NCBI GenBank assembly: GCA_947383645.1 | Contig: CANDEH010000035.1 | Span: forward strand, 1-21,592 | Direction: 5' to 3' | DNA: 21,592 nt | Source: an uncultured Clostridia bacterium | Lineage (GTDB): Bacteria; Bacillota; Clostridia; Oscillospirales; Oscillospiraceae | Part shown: piece by piece, positions 14,446-21,548 of the stretch | Layout of the letters: the number at the start of each line of letters is the position of its first letter | Position numbering within the stretch: position 1 is the stretch's first letter | Notes under the pieces: generated by a model | Database searches by the model: none | What the model saw: the letters and a program-made list of their open reading frames with translations, nothing else | Told to the model about the DNA's origin: nothing | Translations under genes and position numbers: made by a program

Positions 14446-14847
14446 TCAGCCCTCCGCCATATCGTGGGCGACGAGGGCAGTGTAGCAGCTTCCCATAGTG
14501 CTGGGGGCGTTGAACAGCACCGCCAGCAGGTATTTCTTGATGCTGCGGATTTTCGCGGTGTTCTCCCGCATACAGTCCATGACGAGCTCCATGTGGCCGC
14601 TTTCGTCCGTAGTCTGGTGGCGCTCAATGCACCCAGCCCGCTCCAATTCGTTGACAGCGGAACAAATAGCGTCCTTGCTCTCCCGGTTGATATAGCACAG
14701 GCCGGACAGAATGCAATCCCAATCTTCCGGGAGGCTAAGTATCCGCGGCAGCAGGCCCTTGGCTTTCAGGGACAGAACCTTGCCCCGCAGATGGTAGTTG
14801 CACATGACTGTGTACCACTTGTTCCTCTCCACGCGAAATACTGACAT
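14446..14847 (-). pseudogene. Replication-initiator-like gene with a large in-frame internal deletion
   Basis: The 133-residue frame starts MSVFRVERNKWYTVMCNYHL and has a winged-helix DNA-binding domain over residues 1-83 (SLKAKGLL, SLPEDWD, INRESKDAI, NELERAGCIERHQT). This is the start of the replisome-organiser-like initiators of Firmicutes integrative elements. At about residue 84 it switches to VMDCMRENTAKIRSIKKYLL and AVLFNAP..YTALVAHDMAEG, which I recognise as the C-terminal tail (DUF6017-like, from memory) of the same family. The central part, roughly 100-200 residues in intact proteins, is missing. The join is in frame, and the RBS AAGGAG precedes the ATG, so a short protein could still be made. 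Whether it is active is unknown; the gene is otherwise a fossil. Confidence 0.75.
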
Positions 14848-14877
14848 GGTTCTCCGCTCCTTTCGGTGTCCGGGCAT

Positions 14878-14915
14878 GAAAAAACGCCGCAGACTTTGTC
14901 ATACTCTGCGGCGTT
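14878..14915 (-). terminator. Rho-independent terminator before the initiator remnant
   Basis: AACGCCGCAGA (14883-14893) and TCTGCGGCGTT (14905-14915) form an 11-bp stem. On the minus strand TTTTTTC follows. It ends the transcription unit to its right, before the initiator remnant starts. Confidence 0.85.
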
Positions 14916-14929
14916 GGCCTGTCCTTGCT

Positions 14930-15069
14930 CTATCCAGTTTTTGTGTTTCCACACTCCATGTCAATAACGACCGAAACGGTAATGCAGCCCGCAATGCGCT
15001 TATTGCGGAGTTTATCGCCCTCGGCATCGAGCACCACATGACAGGCAAAGTGCTGGAAACGCAGGATTT
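14930..15069 (-). pseudogene. Unassigned coding remnant after rlmD
   Basis: Directly after the rlmD stop, the minus strand stays open in another frame and reads FQHFACHVVLDAEGDKLRNK, then RIAGCITVSVVIDMECGNTK. It ends just before the terminator at 14878-14915. Composition and position suggest the 3' end of a mobile-element gene cut off by the rlmD junction. I do not recognise a family, and the opposite strand is also open, so this is weak. Confidence 0.3.
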
Positions 15070-16422
15070 CTACGAGTTTTCTCTTTGCAGCAGCACAACC
15101 GTCTCCACATGCGCCGTTCTCGGGAACAGATCCACCGCCGCGGCTCGCTGCATGGCATAGCCGGCCGCCCGAAACCGCTGTACATCCCTGGCCAGGGTGG
15201 CGCAGTCGCAGGAGACGTACACCACCCGCTCGGGGGCGATCCGGGCGATGGCTTCGACGACCTCCTCGCCCAACCCCTTCCTCGGCGGGTCCACCACGAC
15301 CACATGGGCGTGGAGACGCTCCGCGGCCAGCTTGGCCGCCACCTCCCCCGCGTCGCCCAGGAAGAATTCCGCGTTTGCAATTCCGTTGTCCGCGGCGTTT
15401 CGCCGGGCGTTGGCCACCGCCTCGGGGACGATTTCCGCCCCCAGCACCCGGCGGGCGTGAGGAGCCATGGTCAGCGTGATGGTGCCCGCGCCGCAGTAGA
15501 GCTCCAGCACCGTCTCCGTTCCCGCGAGGCCCGCGTACTCCAGGGCCTTGCCGTAGAGCCGCTCCGCCTGCGCCCGGTTCACCTGATAGAAGGCGGCGGG
15601 GGACAGGGCAAAGCGGTGGCCGCAGAGGGTGTCGGTGAGCTCCCCCGCCCCCCGGAGGGTGCGGTACTCCCGGCCCAGAATCACGTTGGTGTCGGCGGTG
15701 TTGACGTTCAGCACAACCCCCGCCAGGTTCGGACAGCACTTTTGCAGCATAGCCGCCAGCGCCTCCTCCTCCGGCAGGGCCTTGCCGTTGACCACCAGAC
15801 AGACCAGGGCCTGCCCGGCGGCATTGGTGCGGATGTAGATGTGGCGGAGCAGGCCCCGGCGTGCGCCCTCGTCGTAGCCGGGGACGCGATACTGTTCCAT
15901 ATACCGTCCCACCGCAGCGGCGACGGCGTTGGCGGTTTCGCTCTGGAGCAGGCAGTCGGATATCGGGATCACCTGGTGGCTGCGGGCGCGGTAGAAGCCG
16001 ATCTGTCCCGCCCCGTCCACGGGGAACTGGCTCTTGTTCCGGTAGCGCATGGTTTCCGCGCTGCCGATCATCTCCTCCAGCGCGATCTCTGTCCCGCCGA
16101 TGCGCCGCAGGGCATCCTCCACCTTCTGCCGCTTGAAGCGCAGCTCCTCGTCATAGGACATATGACGCAGCTGGCAGCCGCCGCAGGCGGGAAAATGGGG
16201 ACAGTCCGTCTCCCGCCGCTCCGGCGAGGGGGAGAGCACCTGCTCTGTTCTGGCAAAGGCAGCGCGCTTGAGCACCTTCAAAATCCGCACCGCGCAGACC
16301 TCCCCCCGGAGGGCCCCGTGGACAAACACCACCTGCCCCTCAATCCGGCAGACCCCCAACCCCTCGGAGGAGTAGCCGTCGATGGTAACGGTGTGTATCT
16401 GGTTTTTTTGCAGAGTTGGCAT
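15070..16422 (-). CDS. rlmD: 23S rRNA (uracil-5)-methyltransferase, RlmD/RumA type
   Basis: This is a 450-residue protein. The N-terminal TRAM domain covers residues 1-62. C74, C80, C83 (CPHFPACGGC) and C157 are spaced like the [4Fe-4S] ligands of RumA. ELYCGAGTITLTMA (307-320) is the AdoMet-binding loop. VDPPRKG (377-383) follows. The catalytic nucleophile is C405 in YVSCDCATLARD, and the general base is E440 in HVETV. It methylates a uracil of 23S rRNA at C5 (U1939 in E. coli). The Firmicutes paralogues RlmCD can modify two sites, so the exact site is uncertain. The start has AAAGGAAT upstream. The fossil element begins immediately after its stop. Confidence 0.92.
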   Translation of the reverse strand: MPTLQKNQIHTVTIDGYSSEGLGVCRIEGQVVFVHGALRGEVCAVRILKVLKRAAFARTEQVLSPSPERRETDCPHFPACGGCQLRHMSYDEELRFKRQKVEDALRRIGGTEIALEEMIGSAETMRYRNKSQFPVDGAGQIGFYRARSHQVIPISDCLLQSETANAVAAAVGRYMEQYRVPGYDEGARRGLLRHIYIRTNAAGQALVCLVVNGKALPEEEALAAMLQKCCPNLAGVVLNVNTADTNVILGREYRTLRGAGELTDTLCGHRFALSPAAFYQVNRAQAERLYGKALEYAGLAGTETVLELYCGAGTITLTMAPHARRVLGAEIVPEAVANARRNAADNGIANAEFFLGDAGEVAAKLAAERLHAHVVVVDPPRKGLGEEVVEAIARIAPERVVYVSCDCATLARDVQRFRAAGYAMQRAAAVDLFPRTAHVETVVLLQRENS

Positions 16423-16480
16423 GAGGCAATTCCTTTTCCTTTTGTATTGTAATGCGTGTTTTTATATGAAATCTCCGGAT

Positions 16481-17128
16481 TTATACCTGCTGATTTGTCA
16501 AGCAATCGGAGTTTTTCCCACATTTGATGACAAGTCTGCTCTCCAGCGGCGCGTGGAATGCCGCTCTGCCCCAGGGCACAATAACATGGTATAGGCTGCC
16601 GGCGAGATCAGAGAACGTAAAGGTACCAACATCTGTCTTTTCTTCTTCCCAGTCATCTGTGGGGTAGACATCAATCCTGTGTCTGCTCCATTCGCAGGTC
16701 TCGAGATCAAGCAGATTCAGCCCGCCAAATTGGTAATATATACCGCCGTCTGAATCTTTTTCCACGTTTTCTTTGTACCACATACCAGTGCGAAGGGTTT
16801 GAATCAAAATTGTTTCATCCCGCACAAAGCAGTAGCTGGCGTCCTCTCCATAGAGATATCCAGAATTATATACAGATGTGAACCGGCTGTTTTCTATTGT
16901 AAGCAGGCAGAACGCCTCCTCACTTTCGCCTGAAAAATAGGAAAAAACCAGATATCTTTCAGTGGGAGAAAGCCTTAGCGAACCGCCACCATAGCCGCCA
17001 GTGGGATAGGAAACCTCCCATCGGTCCTCTATTCTATCGTCGGAAATCAGCAGAAGCGTAATAGCATCCCCGTCCTCCAGAACAACTTTTCTTCCGTCCG
17101 ATAAAACCACCGATTTTCTATATTCCAT
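16481..17128 (-). CDS. Protein of unknown function
   Basis: This is a 215-residue protein. The ATG at 17126-17128 has GGGAGGGTAT five bases upstream; a longer open frame to 17215 lacks such a site. There is no signal peptide or membrane segment. Short alternating hydrophobic stretches (VSYPTGGYGGGSLRLS, YLVFSYFSGESEEAFCLL, ETILIQTLRTGMWY) suggest a beta-rich, possibly propeller-like fold. It is visibly AT-richer than its neighbours, with more A/T in third codon positions, so recent acquisition is likely. It lies 58 bases upstream of rlmD on the same strand. I cannot assign a function. Confidence 0.65.
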   Translation of the reverse strand: MEYRKSVVLSDGRKVVLEDGDAITLLLISDDRIEDRWEVSYPTGGYGGGSLRLSPTERYLVFSYFSGESEEAFCLLTIENSRFTSVYNSGYLYGEDASYCFVRDETILIQTLRTGMWYKENVEKDSDGGIYYQFGGLNLLDLETCEWSRHRIDVYPTDDWEEEKTDVGTFTFSDLAGSLYHVIVPWGRAAFHAPLESRLVIKCGKNSDCLTNQQV

Positions 17129-17198
17129 ATACCCTCCCAATCTGAAACGAGGAACCATTTCCAAAGCCACGAAAAGCCCTCGGCAGAGTTTCGCGCCT

Positions 17199-17378
17199 GT
17201 GCCCTGAGCCGCCAAAGGCGGCGAGGAAATGCCCTTGGGGTGCAGGCGCGAAATAATTTGAAATCATTTTTGCCGGAAACCGCGTTTTCGGCAAAAATAC
17301 TTTGCGCGGAGCGAGCGTCGCAGGACCCCGCCCCCGAGGGGGGCGGGGTCCAAGGCGCAGAGCGAAGCGAAACCCCTC
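17199..17378 (+). repeat. Dispersed noncoding repeat, fullest copy
   Basis: It shares both modules with 9441-9625 and the first module with 771-820. It is bracketed on the left by an 11-bp inverted repeat, TTTCGCGCCTG (17189-17199) with CAGGCGCGAAA (17243-17253). Inside are a GCCGCC/GGCGGC hairpin and a GC-rich palindrome GGACCCCGCCCC (17323-17351). The unit fills the gap between the unknown gene and the beta-CASP gene. Confidence 0.8.
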
Positions 17379-17406
17379 AAATGAAATGGCACAGCCATTT
17401 CATTTG
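17378..17406 (-). terminator. Hairpin after the beta-CASP gene
   Basis: CAAATGAAATGGC and its exact complement form a 13-bp stem with a three-base loop, three bases after the stop codon. It has no clear U-run, so it may be a terminator or an mRNA-stabilising 3' end. Confidence 0.6.
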
Positions 17407-17409
17407 AAT

Positions 17410-19008
17410 TTATTTTTCCCACTTGTCGATCAGCTGCTTGATCTGGTCGGCGAAGTTGCCCAGGTCCCGGTTGGCGCGGCCCTTGCTGCGCTCGATGACG
17501 GACTGGAGCAGCTTGCCCATGGCCACCAGACGCTGATAGGCGCTGGAGATCTTGGCGCCTGTCCGGTCGGGAGCGGGCTTCCGCTCGGGCAGGTAGCCGA
17601 TCTGGGTGACCTTGCCGGTGACCAGATCCACCTCCTCGGTGTACTGGGGGGCGTGGGCGGAGAGGCCCAGCTTGCAGAGGCTCTCGGCAAAGTAGGGGGC
17701 CACCTCCCGGTCCCCGTGGACCACAAAGATATGTTTAGGACGCTCAAAGGACTGGGCCCACTGGATGAGGTGGTCCCGGTCGGCGTGGCTGGACAGGCCC
17801 TTGAAATTCACGATCTCCGCCTGGACGGCGATCTCCTCGCCGAAGAGATGGACGGAGGGGACGCCCTCCAGGAGGGCGCGGCCCAGCGTGCCCTCCCCCT
17901 GGTAGCCCACGAAGACCACCGTACACTCCGGACGCCAGAGGTTGTGCTTCAGGTGGTGGCGGATCCGCCCGGCGTCGCACATGCCGGAGGCGGAGAGGAT
18001 CACCTTGGGGGTGCGGTCGGTGTTCAGAATCTTGGAGTCCTCCAGGGACTCGGTGATGTGGAGGCCGGGGAAGGTGAACATCCCCTGGTGGGTCTGGACC
18101 AGCTCCATGGCCTCATCGTCCAAATAGCCGGTGAGGTCCCCGGAGAAGATGGCGGTAGCCTTGCTGGCCAGGGGACTGTCGATGTAGACGGGGAAGTCGG
18201 GGACTGACTTCACCAGGTTCTCCTGCTTCATCCGGCGGATGAAGTAGAGCACCTCCTGGGTGCGCCCCACGGCAAAAGCGGGGATCACCACGGTGCCCCC
18301 CCGGCGGAGGGTCCGGTCGATGACCTGGGCCAGCTCGGCGGTGTAGCTCCACACCTCGGTGTGGTTGCGGTCGCCGTAGGTGCTCTCCATCACCACGTAG
18401 TCGGCCTTCTTCAATAGCACCGGCTCCCGGATGATGGGCTGGTTGCCGTTGCCGATATCGCCGGAGAAGACGATGATCCGGTGCTCCCCGTTCTCCTCCG
18501 CCTCGATGGTGATGGAGGCGGAGCCCAGGAGGTGGCCCGCGTCGGTGAAGGTGGCGGTGACCCCGTCCCACAGCGTCACCGTCTCGTTATATTCACAGGT
18601 GTCTATGTACTCCATCACCCGCATGGCGTCGGCCATGGTGTAGATGGGCTGGACCGGCCCCCGGCCGGCCCGCTGGTTCTTCTTGCTCTGGTACTCGGCG
18701 TCGGCCTCCTGGATGTGGGCGCTGTCGGAGAGCATGATCTCCAGCAGCTGCGCGGTGAGCCGGGTGGTGAGGACCCGGCCCTGGAACCCCTGGCGCACCA
18801 GCATGGGGATGCGGCCGGAGTGGTCGATATGGGCGTGGGTGACCAGGACGCAGTCGATGGTGTTGGCGGCAAAGGGGAGGTCGCTGTTGTCCAGCTCGTC
18901 CCGGCCCTGCTGCAAGCCGCAGTCCACCAGAAGCCGTTTGCCGTTCACCTCCAGGCAGTGACAGCTGCCGGTGACGCACTGGTCCGCTCCGAAGAAGCTC
19001 AGTTTCAT
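17410..19008 (-). CDS. Beta-CASP metallo-beta-lactamase RNase-like protein
   Basis: This is a 532-residue protein. THAHIDHSG (residues 57-65) is motif 2, DAGHLLGS (157-164) motif 3 and SGDIG (182-186) motif 4. MESTYGDR (207-214) is beta-CASP motif A. SASGMCDAGRIRHHL (339-353) is motif B, and SSHAD (406-410) with VHGD (430-433) contributes motif C and the last ligand. The set is complete, so activity is plausible. The family includes exoribonucleases and endoribonucleases that process RNA (CPSF73-like; this bacterial branch is usually annotated as MBL-fold RNA-specificity hydrolase). It is distinct from RNase J. The ATG at 19008 has AGGAGG eight bases upstream; the longer frame to 19164 lacks such a site. 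A promoter lies upstream at 19092-19120. Confidence 0.92.
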   Translation of the reverse strand: MKLSFFGADQCVTGSCHCLEVNGKRLLVDCGLQQGRDELDNSDLPFAANTIDCVLVTHAHIDHSGRIPMLVRQGFQGRVLTTRLTAQLLEIMLSDSAHIQEADAEYQSKKNQRAGRGPVQPIYTMADAMRVMEYIDTCEYNETVTLWDGVTATFTDAGHLLGSASITIEAEENGEHRIIVFSGDIGNGNQPIIREPVLLKKADYVVMESTYGDRNHTEVWSYTAELAQVIDRTLRRGGTVVIPAFAVGRTQEVLYFIRRMKQENLVKSVPDFPVYIDSPLASKATAIFSGDLTGYLDDEAMELVQTHQGMFTFPGLHITESLEDSKILNTDRTPKVILSASGMCDAGRIRHHLKHNLWRPECTVVFVGYQGEGTLGRALLEGVPSVHLFGEEIAVQAEIVNFKGLSSHADRDHLIQWAQSFERPKHIFVVHGDREVAPYFAESLCKLGLSAHAPQYTEEVDLVTGKVTQIGYLPERKPAPDRTGAKISSAYQRLVAMGKLLQSVIERSKGRANRDLGNFADQIKQLIDKWEK

Positions 19009-19091
19009 CTGCCATACCTCCTGTCGTTGTAGGGGCCCCGGCACCCCGGATGGAGCAGAGGAATGCGGGGAGTGATAGGATGTTGTCATCC

Positions 19092-19120
19092 ATTGTACCA
19101 CAGCGTTGGGCGTTTTGCAA
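19092..19120 (-). promoter_or_regulatory. Promoter of the beta-CASP gene
   Basis: TTGCAA (19115-19120), a 17-base spacer and TACAAT (19092-19097) read toward the gene on the minus strand. The leader would be about 75 bases. Confidence 0.8.
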
Positions 19121-19191
19121 TCATTTTCCTGCCGAAAAAGGTAAAAATTTGGAGAAAATGCCAATGAGGCAGCGCCCTGCGGGGGTGAGCG

Positions 19192-20580
19192 TCAGTGGCG
19201 CGCCGTCCGGTCAGGCGGGGAGCTCTCCTCCCGCCGCAAAAAGCGCGTCAGCACCGTGGCCGCTGTGGCGGCCATGACGAGTTCGGCGGCGAACTGAGCG
19301 TAGGCCAGACCGTACAGGGGAAAGAGGGCATTGAAAAGCCAGAGAAACGGGATCTCCAGCACAATCTTGCGCAGGATGGCGAAGAGGAGGGACTCCTTCC
19401 CCATGCCCACCGCCTGAAAGACGCCTACGCTGAGAAAATCTATACACAGCAGAGGGGCGGAGAGGGCCAGACCGCGGAGGAAGCGCATCCCGTAGGCCAC
19501 TGTCTGGGCGTCGTCAATGAACAGTCCCACGAAGAAGCCGGGGAAGAGGAAGAGCAGCGCCGCCATAGCCGACAGAGCGATCAGATCCAGCCGGGCGGTG
19601 AAGCGAATGGCCTCCTTCATCCGGCGGATGTTCCGGCCGGCGTAGTTGTAGCTAATCAGCGGCATGACCCCCTGGGAGATCCCCAGGGCGATGTACATGG
19701 GCACCATGGCGATTCGGGAGCAGATGCCCATAGCGGCCAGCGCCTGGGCGGCGTAGGGGGCGGCCAGGTTGTTGAGCAGCGTGCTGCCGGTGACATTGAG
19801 CAGGTTCTGCACGGAGGCGGGCACCCCCACCGCGCAGACCCCGCCCGCGATGTCCTTGCGCAGCGTGAAGGCCCTGGGGGAGACGCAGACCAGGGTGGTC
19901 TTCCGCCGGAGGGCCAGATAGATCAGGAAGTAGGCCATGGCGCAGCAGTTGGAGAGGCAGGTGGCCATGGCGGCCCCCACGGAGCCCAGGTGCAGCCCCC
20001 AGGGCAGGATGAAAACCGGGTCGAGGAGAATATTCAAAAGGCACCCGCTCATGGTGCCGATGCTGGCGTGGAGGGCCGCCCCTTCGGAGCGGATCATATA
20101 GGCGATGACCACGTTCATGATCGCCGGCACCGCGCCCAGGGACACCGTCCAGTCGAGGTAGCCGTCGGTGCCCGCCCAGGTGGTGGGGTCCGCCCCCAGC
20201 AGCGTCAGCAGGGGGGAGCGGAACACCGTGCACAGCAGGGAGAAGAGGACGGCGGATAGGAGCGCGCCGTAGAACCCGAAGGCGGAGCTGCGGCGGAGGG
20301 TGTCGAAGTCCTTGCGGCCGTAGGCGCGGCTCATCATGCTGGAGCTGCCTACGCCGAAGAGGTTGTTGAAGGCGTTGAAGGCCAGCAGCACCGGCGCGGC
20401 CAGCGTGACGGCGGCGGTCTGAACGGGATCGTTGAGGAGGCCGACAAAGTAGGTGTCCGCCAGACTGTAGAGTACGGACACCAGGGAGCTGAGCACCGTG
20501 GGCACCGACAGCGAGGCCACGGCCCGGGGGATGGAGCAGCTCTCAAAGACGGCCTGCCGGCTCTCCTGAGGCGAGGGCAT
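19192..20580 (-). CDS. MATE-family multidrug efflux transporter
   Basis: This is a 462-residue membrane protein with about twelve hydrophobic segments and a break in the middle, in keeping with the MATE (DinF/NorM-like) family. Those exporters use Na+ or H+ gradients to expel drugs or metabolites. SLADTYFVGLL (39-49), GVGSSSMMSRAYGRKD (76-91) and IRSEGAALHASIG with GSVGAAMAT (residues 163-208) are typical early segments. NLLNVTGSTLLNNLA and ISQGVMPLISYNYAGRN lie in the second half, mirroring the family repeat. The ATG at 20578-20580 has AAAAGGAGTGA upstream. The leader of about 150 bases contains a long hairpin and starts from a promoter embedded in a palindrome (20739-20767). The substrate is unknown. 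Confidence 0.92.
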   Translation of the reverse strand: MPSPQESRQAVFESCSIPRAVASLSVPTVLSSLVSVLYSLADTYFVGLLNDPVQTAAVTLAAPVLLAFNAFNNLFGVGSSSMMSRAYGRKDFDTLRRSSAFGFYGALLSAVLFSLLCTVFRSPLLTLLGADPTTWAGTDGYLDWTVSLGAVPAIMNVVIAYMIRSEGAALHASIGTMSGCLLNILLDPVFILPWGLHLGSVGAAMATCLSNCCAMAYFLIYLALRRKTTLVCVSPRAFTLRKDIAGGVCAVGVPASVQNLLNVTGSTLLNNLAAPYAAQALAAMGICSRIAMVPMYIALGISQGVMPLISYNYAGRNIRRMKEAIRFTARLDLIALSAMAALLFLFPGFFVGLFIDDAQTVAYGMRFLRGLALSAPLLCIDFLSVGVFQAVGMGKESLLFAILRKIVLEIPFLWLFNALFPLYGLAYAQFAAELVMAATAATVLTRFLRREESSPPDRTARH

Positions 20581-20661
20581 GGGGGATCACTCCTTTTGGG
20601 ATGGAAGTAGGGACTGGAGTAGGGACTATTGTACCATGAAAGCGAAGCTGGAATGGTATAA

Positions 20662-20709
20662 TGAGCCAATTTTTTCGGCTGCCCCGCAAGGGGCGAGAAA
20701 AATGGCTCA
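20662..20709. repeat. Long hairpin in the MATE leader
   Basis: TGAGCCA and TGGCTCA close the outer stem. T-rich and A-rich arms continue it, and GCCCC/GGGGC forms the tip. It lies in the transcribed leader of the MATE gene and could act on expression, but it has no recognised regulatory class. Confidence 0.6.
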
Positions 20710-20746
20710 AATCAGAGTATAATAGCCGCCTTGCAGCTATTATACC
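20698..20746 (-). repeat. Second copy of the hprK promoter palindrome block
   Basis: This 49-base block matches 13767-13815 at 41 positions. It includes GTATAATAGC and GCTATTATAC, forming a palindrome that embeds the -10 box. The repeated block links the hprK and MATE promoters. Confidence 0.7.
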
Positions 20747-20767
20747 AGAGCCGCCGCCCTTTTCCAA
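20739..20767 (-). promoter_or_regulatory. Promoter of the MATE gene
   Basis: TTGGAA (20762-20767), a 17-base spacer and a perfect TATAAT (20739-20744) read on the minus strand. The -10 lies inside the palindrome shared with the hprK promoter region. Confidence 0.75.
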
Positions 20768-20823
20768 GTGCAATCCTGTATTCCGGCCGACCCGGGGGCG
20801 GGAGGAGCGCCGGTATAGTCGGT

Positions 20824-21008
20824 TAACTTGGAAAGCGGCGAAAAGGAGGCGGCAGAAAGTGGTGTACAGCGAGGTAAAGGACGCAGGCGGGCTGACCCCG
20901 CCGGGGCCGACTGCCCAGCCGTTGGAGGATCCGCCGCCTTGCGGATTGCGGGTACAACGAAGCTGCACACCATTTCCTTCGCCTTTCTTTGCTGCTTTTC
21001 AAGCTGTT
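20824..21008 (+). repeat. Long imperfect palindrome repeat, copy 2
   Basis: The left arm (TTGGAAAGCGGCGAAAAGG, then GTGGTGTACAGCGAG) is nearly complementary to the right arm (GAAGCTGCACACCATTTCC, then TTTGCTGCTTTTCAAGCTG). The whole unit can form one hairpin with arms of about 50 bases. The same motifs, in inverted orientation relative to the plus strand, are in 6066-6205. I see no gene in it. Confidence 0.7.
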
Positions 21009-21087
21009 CACCTGTAAACCCGATTTCTAAAGCATCGGAGGATTTTGCAGGTCGGAACAGACAGACCCCGCCATATCGGCGGCGTCT

Positions 21088-21154
21088 CAGACTGTCCAAA
21101 AAGACGGCAGAGCAGGCTGGCGGTAAGGAGGATAGTGTGAAAGGAACCCAAGAG
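21088..21154 (+). repeat. Repeat shared with the left edge (845-911), including an RBS and gene start
   Basis: This matches the minus-strand sequence of 845-911 at 62 of 67 positions, the last 46 being identical. It carries GGTAAGGAGGATAGTGTG and the codons for VKGTQE. Here the reading frame continues, so this is the intact copy. Confidence 0.85.
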
Positions 21155-21304
21155 CCACATAAGGTATGCGCATACGCGCAGGGAATGGGGAAAATGCGGC
21201 AAAAAAGAACGTGTGTTCTACGATCATTGAAAGATTATGTCCCGAAAAGGGGACAATTTCGGCAGAAATCCGGACAACAAGAAGAGGAATCACAGTTTTT
21301 CTGA
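21137..21304 (+). CDS. Small protein of unknown function, element edge
   Basis: This is a 55-residue, strongly basic protein starting at GTG (VKGTQEPHKVCAYAQGMGKM). AAGGAGG lies six bases upstream, which decides the start. It has no membrane segment and no family I recognise. Its first codons and RBS recur as a truncated inverted copy at 845-911, so it probably belongs to a mobile or repeated unit. It is followed after 16 bases by another small basic gene on the same strand. Confidence 0.5.
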   Translation: MKGTQEPHKVCAYAQGMGKMRQKRTCVLRSLKDYVPKRGQFRQKSGQQEEESQFF

Positions 21305-21320
21305 GAGGGGGTGTGCTACA

Positions 21321-21548
21321 GTGAGGGAGCGAGAGAGACAACGGCGGCGGGAGCGGCAAGAGGCGTGGGACCGGAGGAACCTAAGAACAGTAAGTACCCA
21401 CCTGACAAGGCAGGAGGCGGACGCGTTAGATGTCATCTGCTGCATCAACCGTGTGACCAAGTATGACCTGCTGCACGGGTTTCTGCTGGACTACCTGGAA
21501 AAGAACGGTGTGCCGGTACGGCGGTGGAAGAAGGAGGGGCAGCGGTAG
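21321..21548 (+). CDS. Small basic protein, possible ribbon-helix-helix DNA-binding type
   Basis: This is a 75-residue protein beginning with GTG and a run of arginine and glutamate (VRERERQRRRERQEAWDRR). It continues with LRTVSTHLTRQEADALDVIC and KYDLLHGFLLDYLEK, which resembles the strand-helix-helix pattern of RHH proteins found as accessory factors on conjugative and mobilisable elements. GAGAGGGGG lies about nine bases upstream of the GTG. The family call is tentative. Confidence 0.5.
   Translation: MRERERQRRRERQEAWDRRNLRTVSTHLTRQEADALDVICCINRVTKYDLLHGFLLDYLEKNGVPVRRWKKEGQR

Noticed and set aside
14930..15739. Long minus-strand open frame overlapping rlmD
   Set aside because: Most of it is an off-frame reading of rlmD; only the part beyond the rlmD stop is kept as a weak remnant.
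19195..20259. Plus-strand open frame opposite the MATE gene
   Set aside because: It is antisense to a recognisable transporter and has a low-complexity translation.
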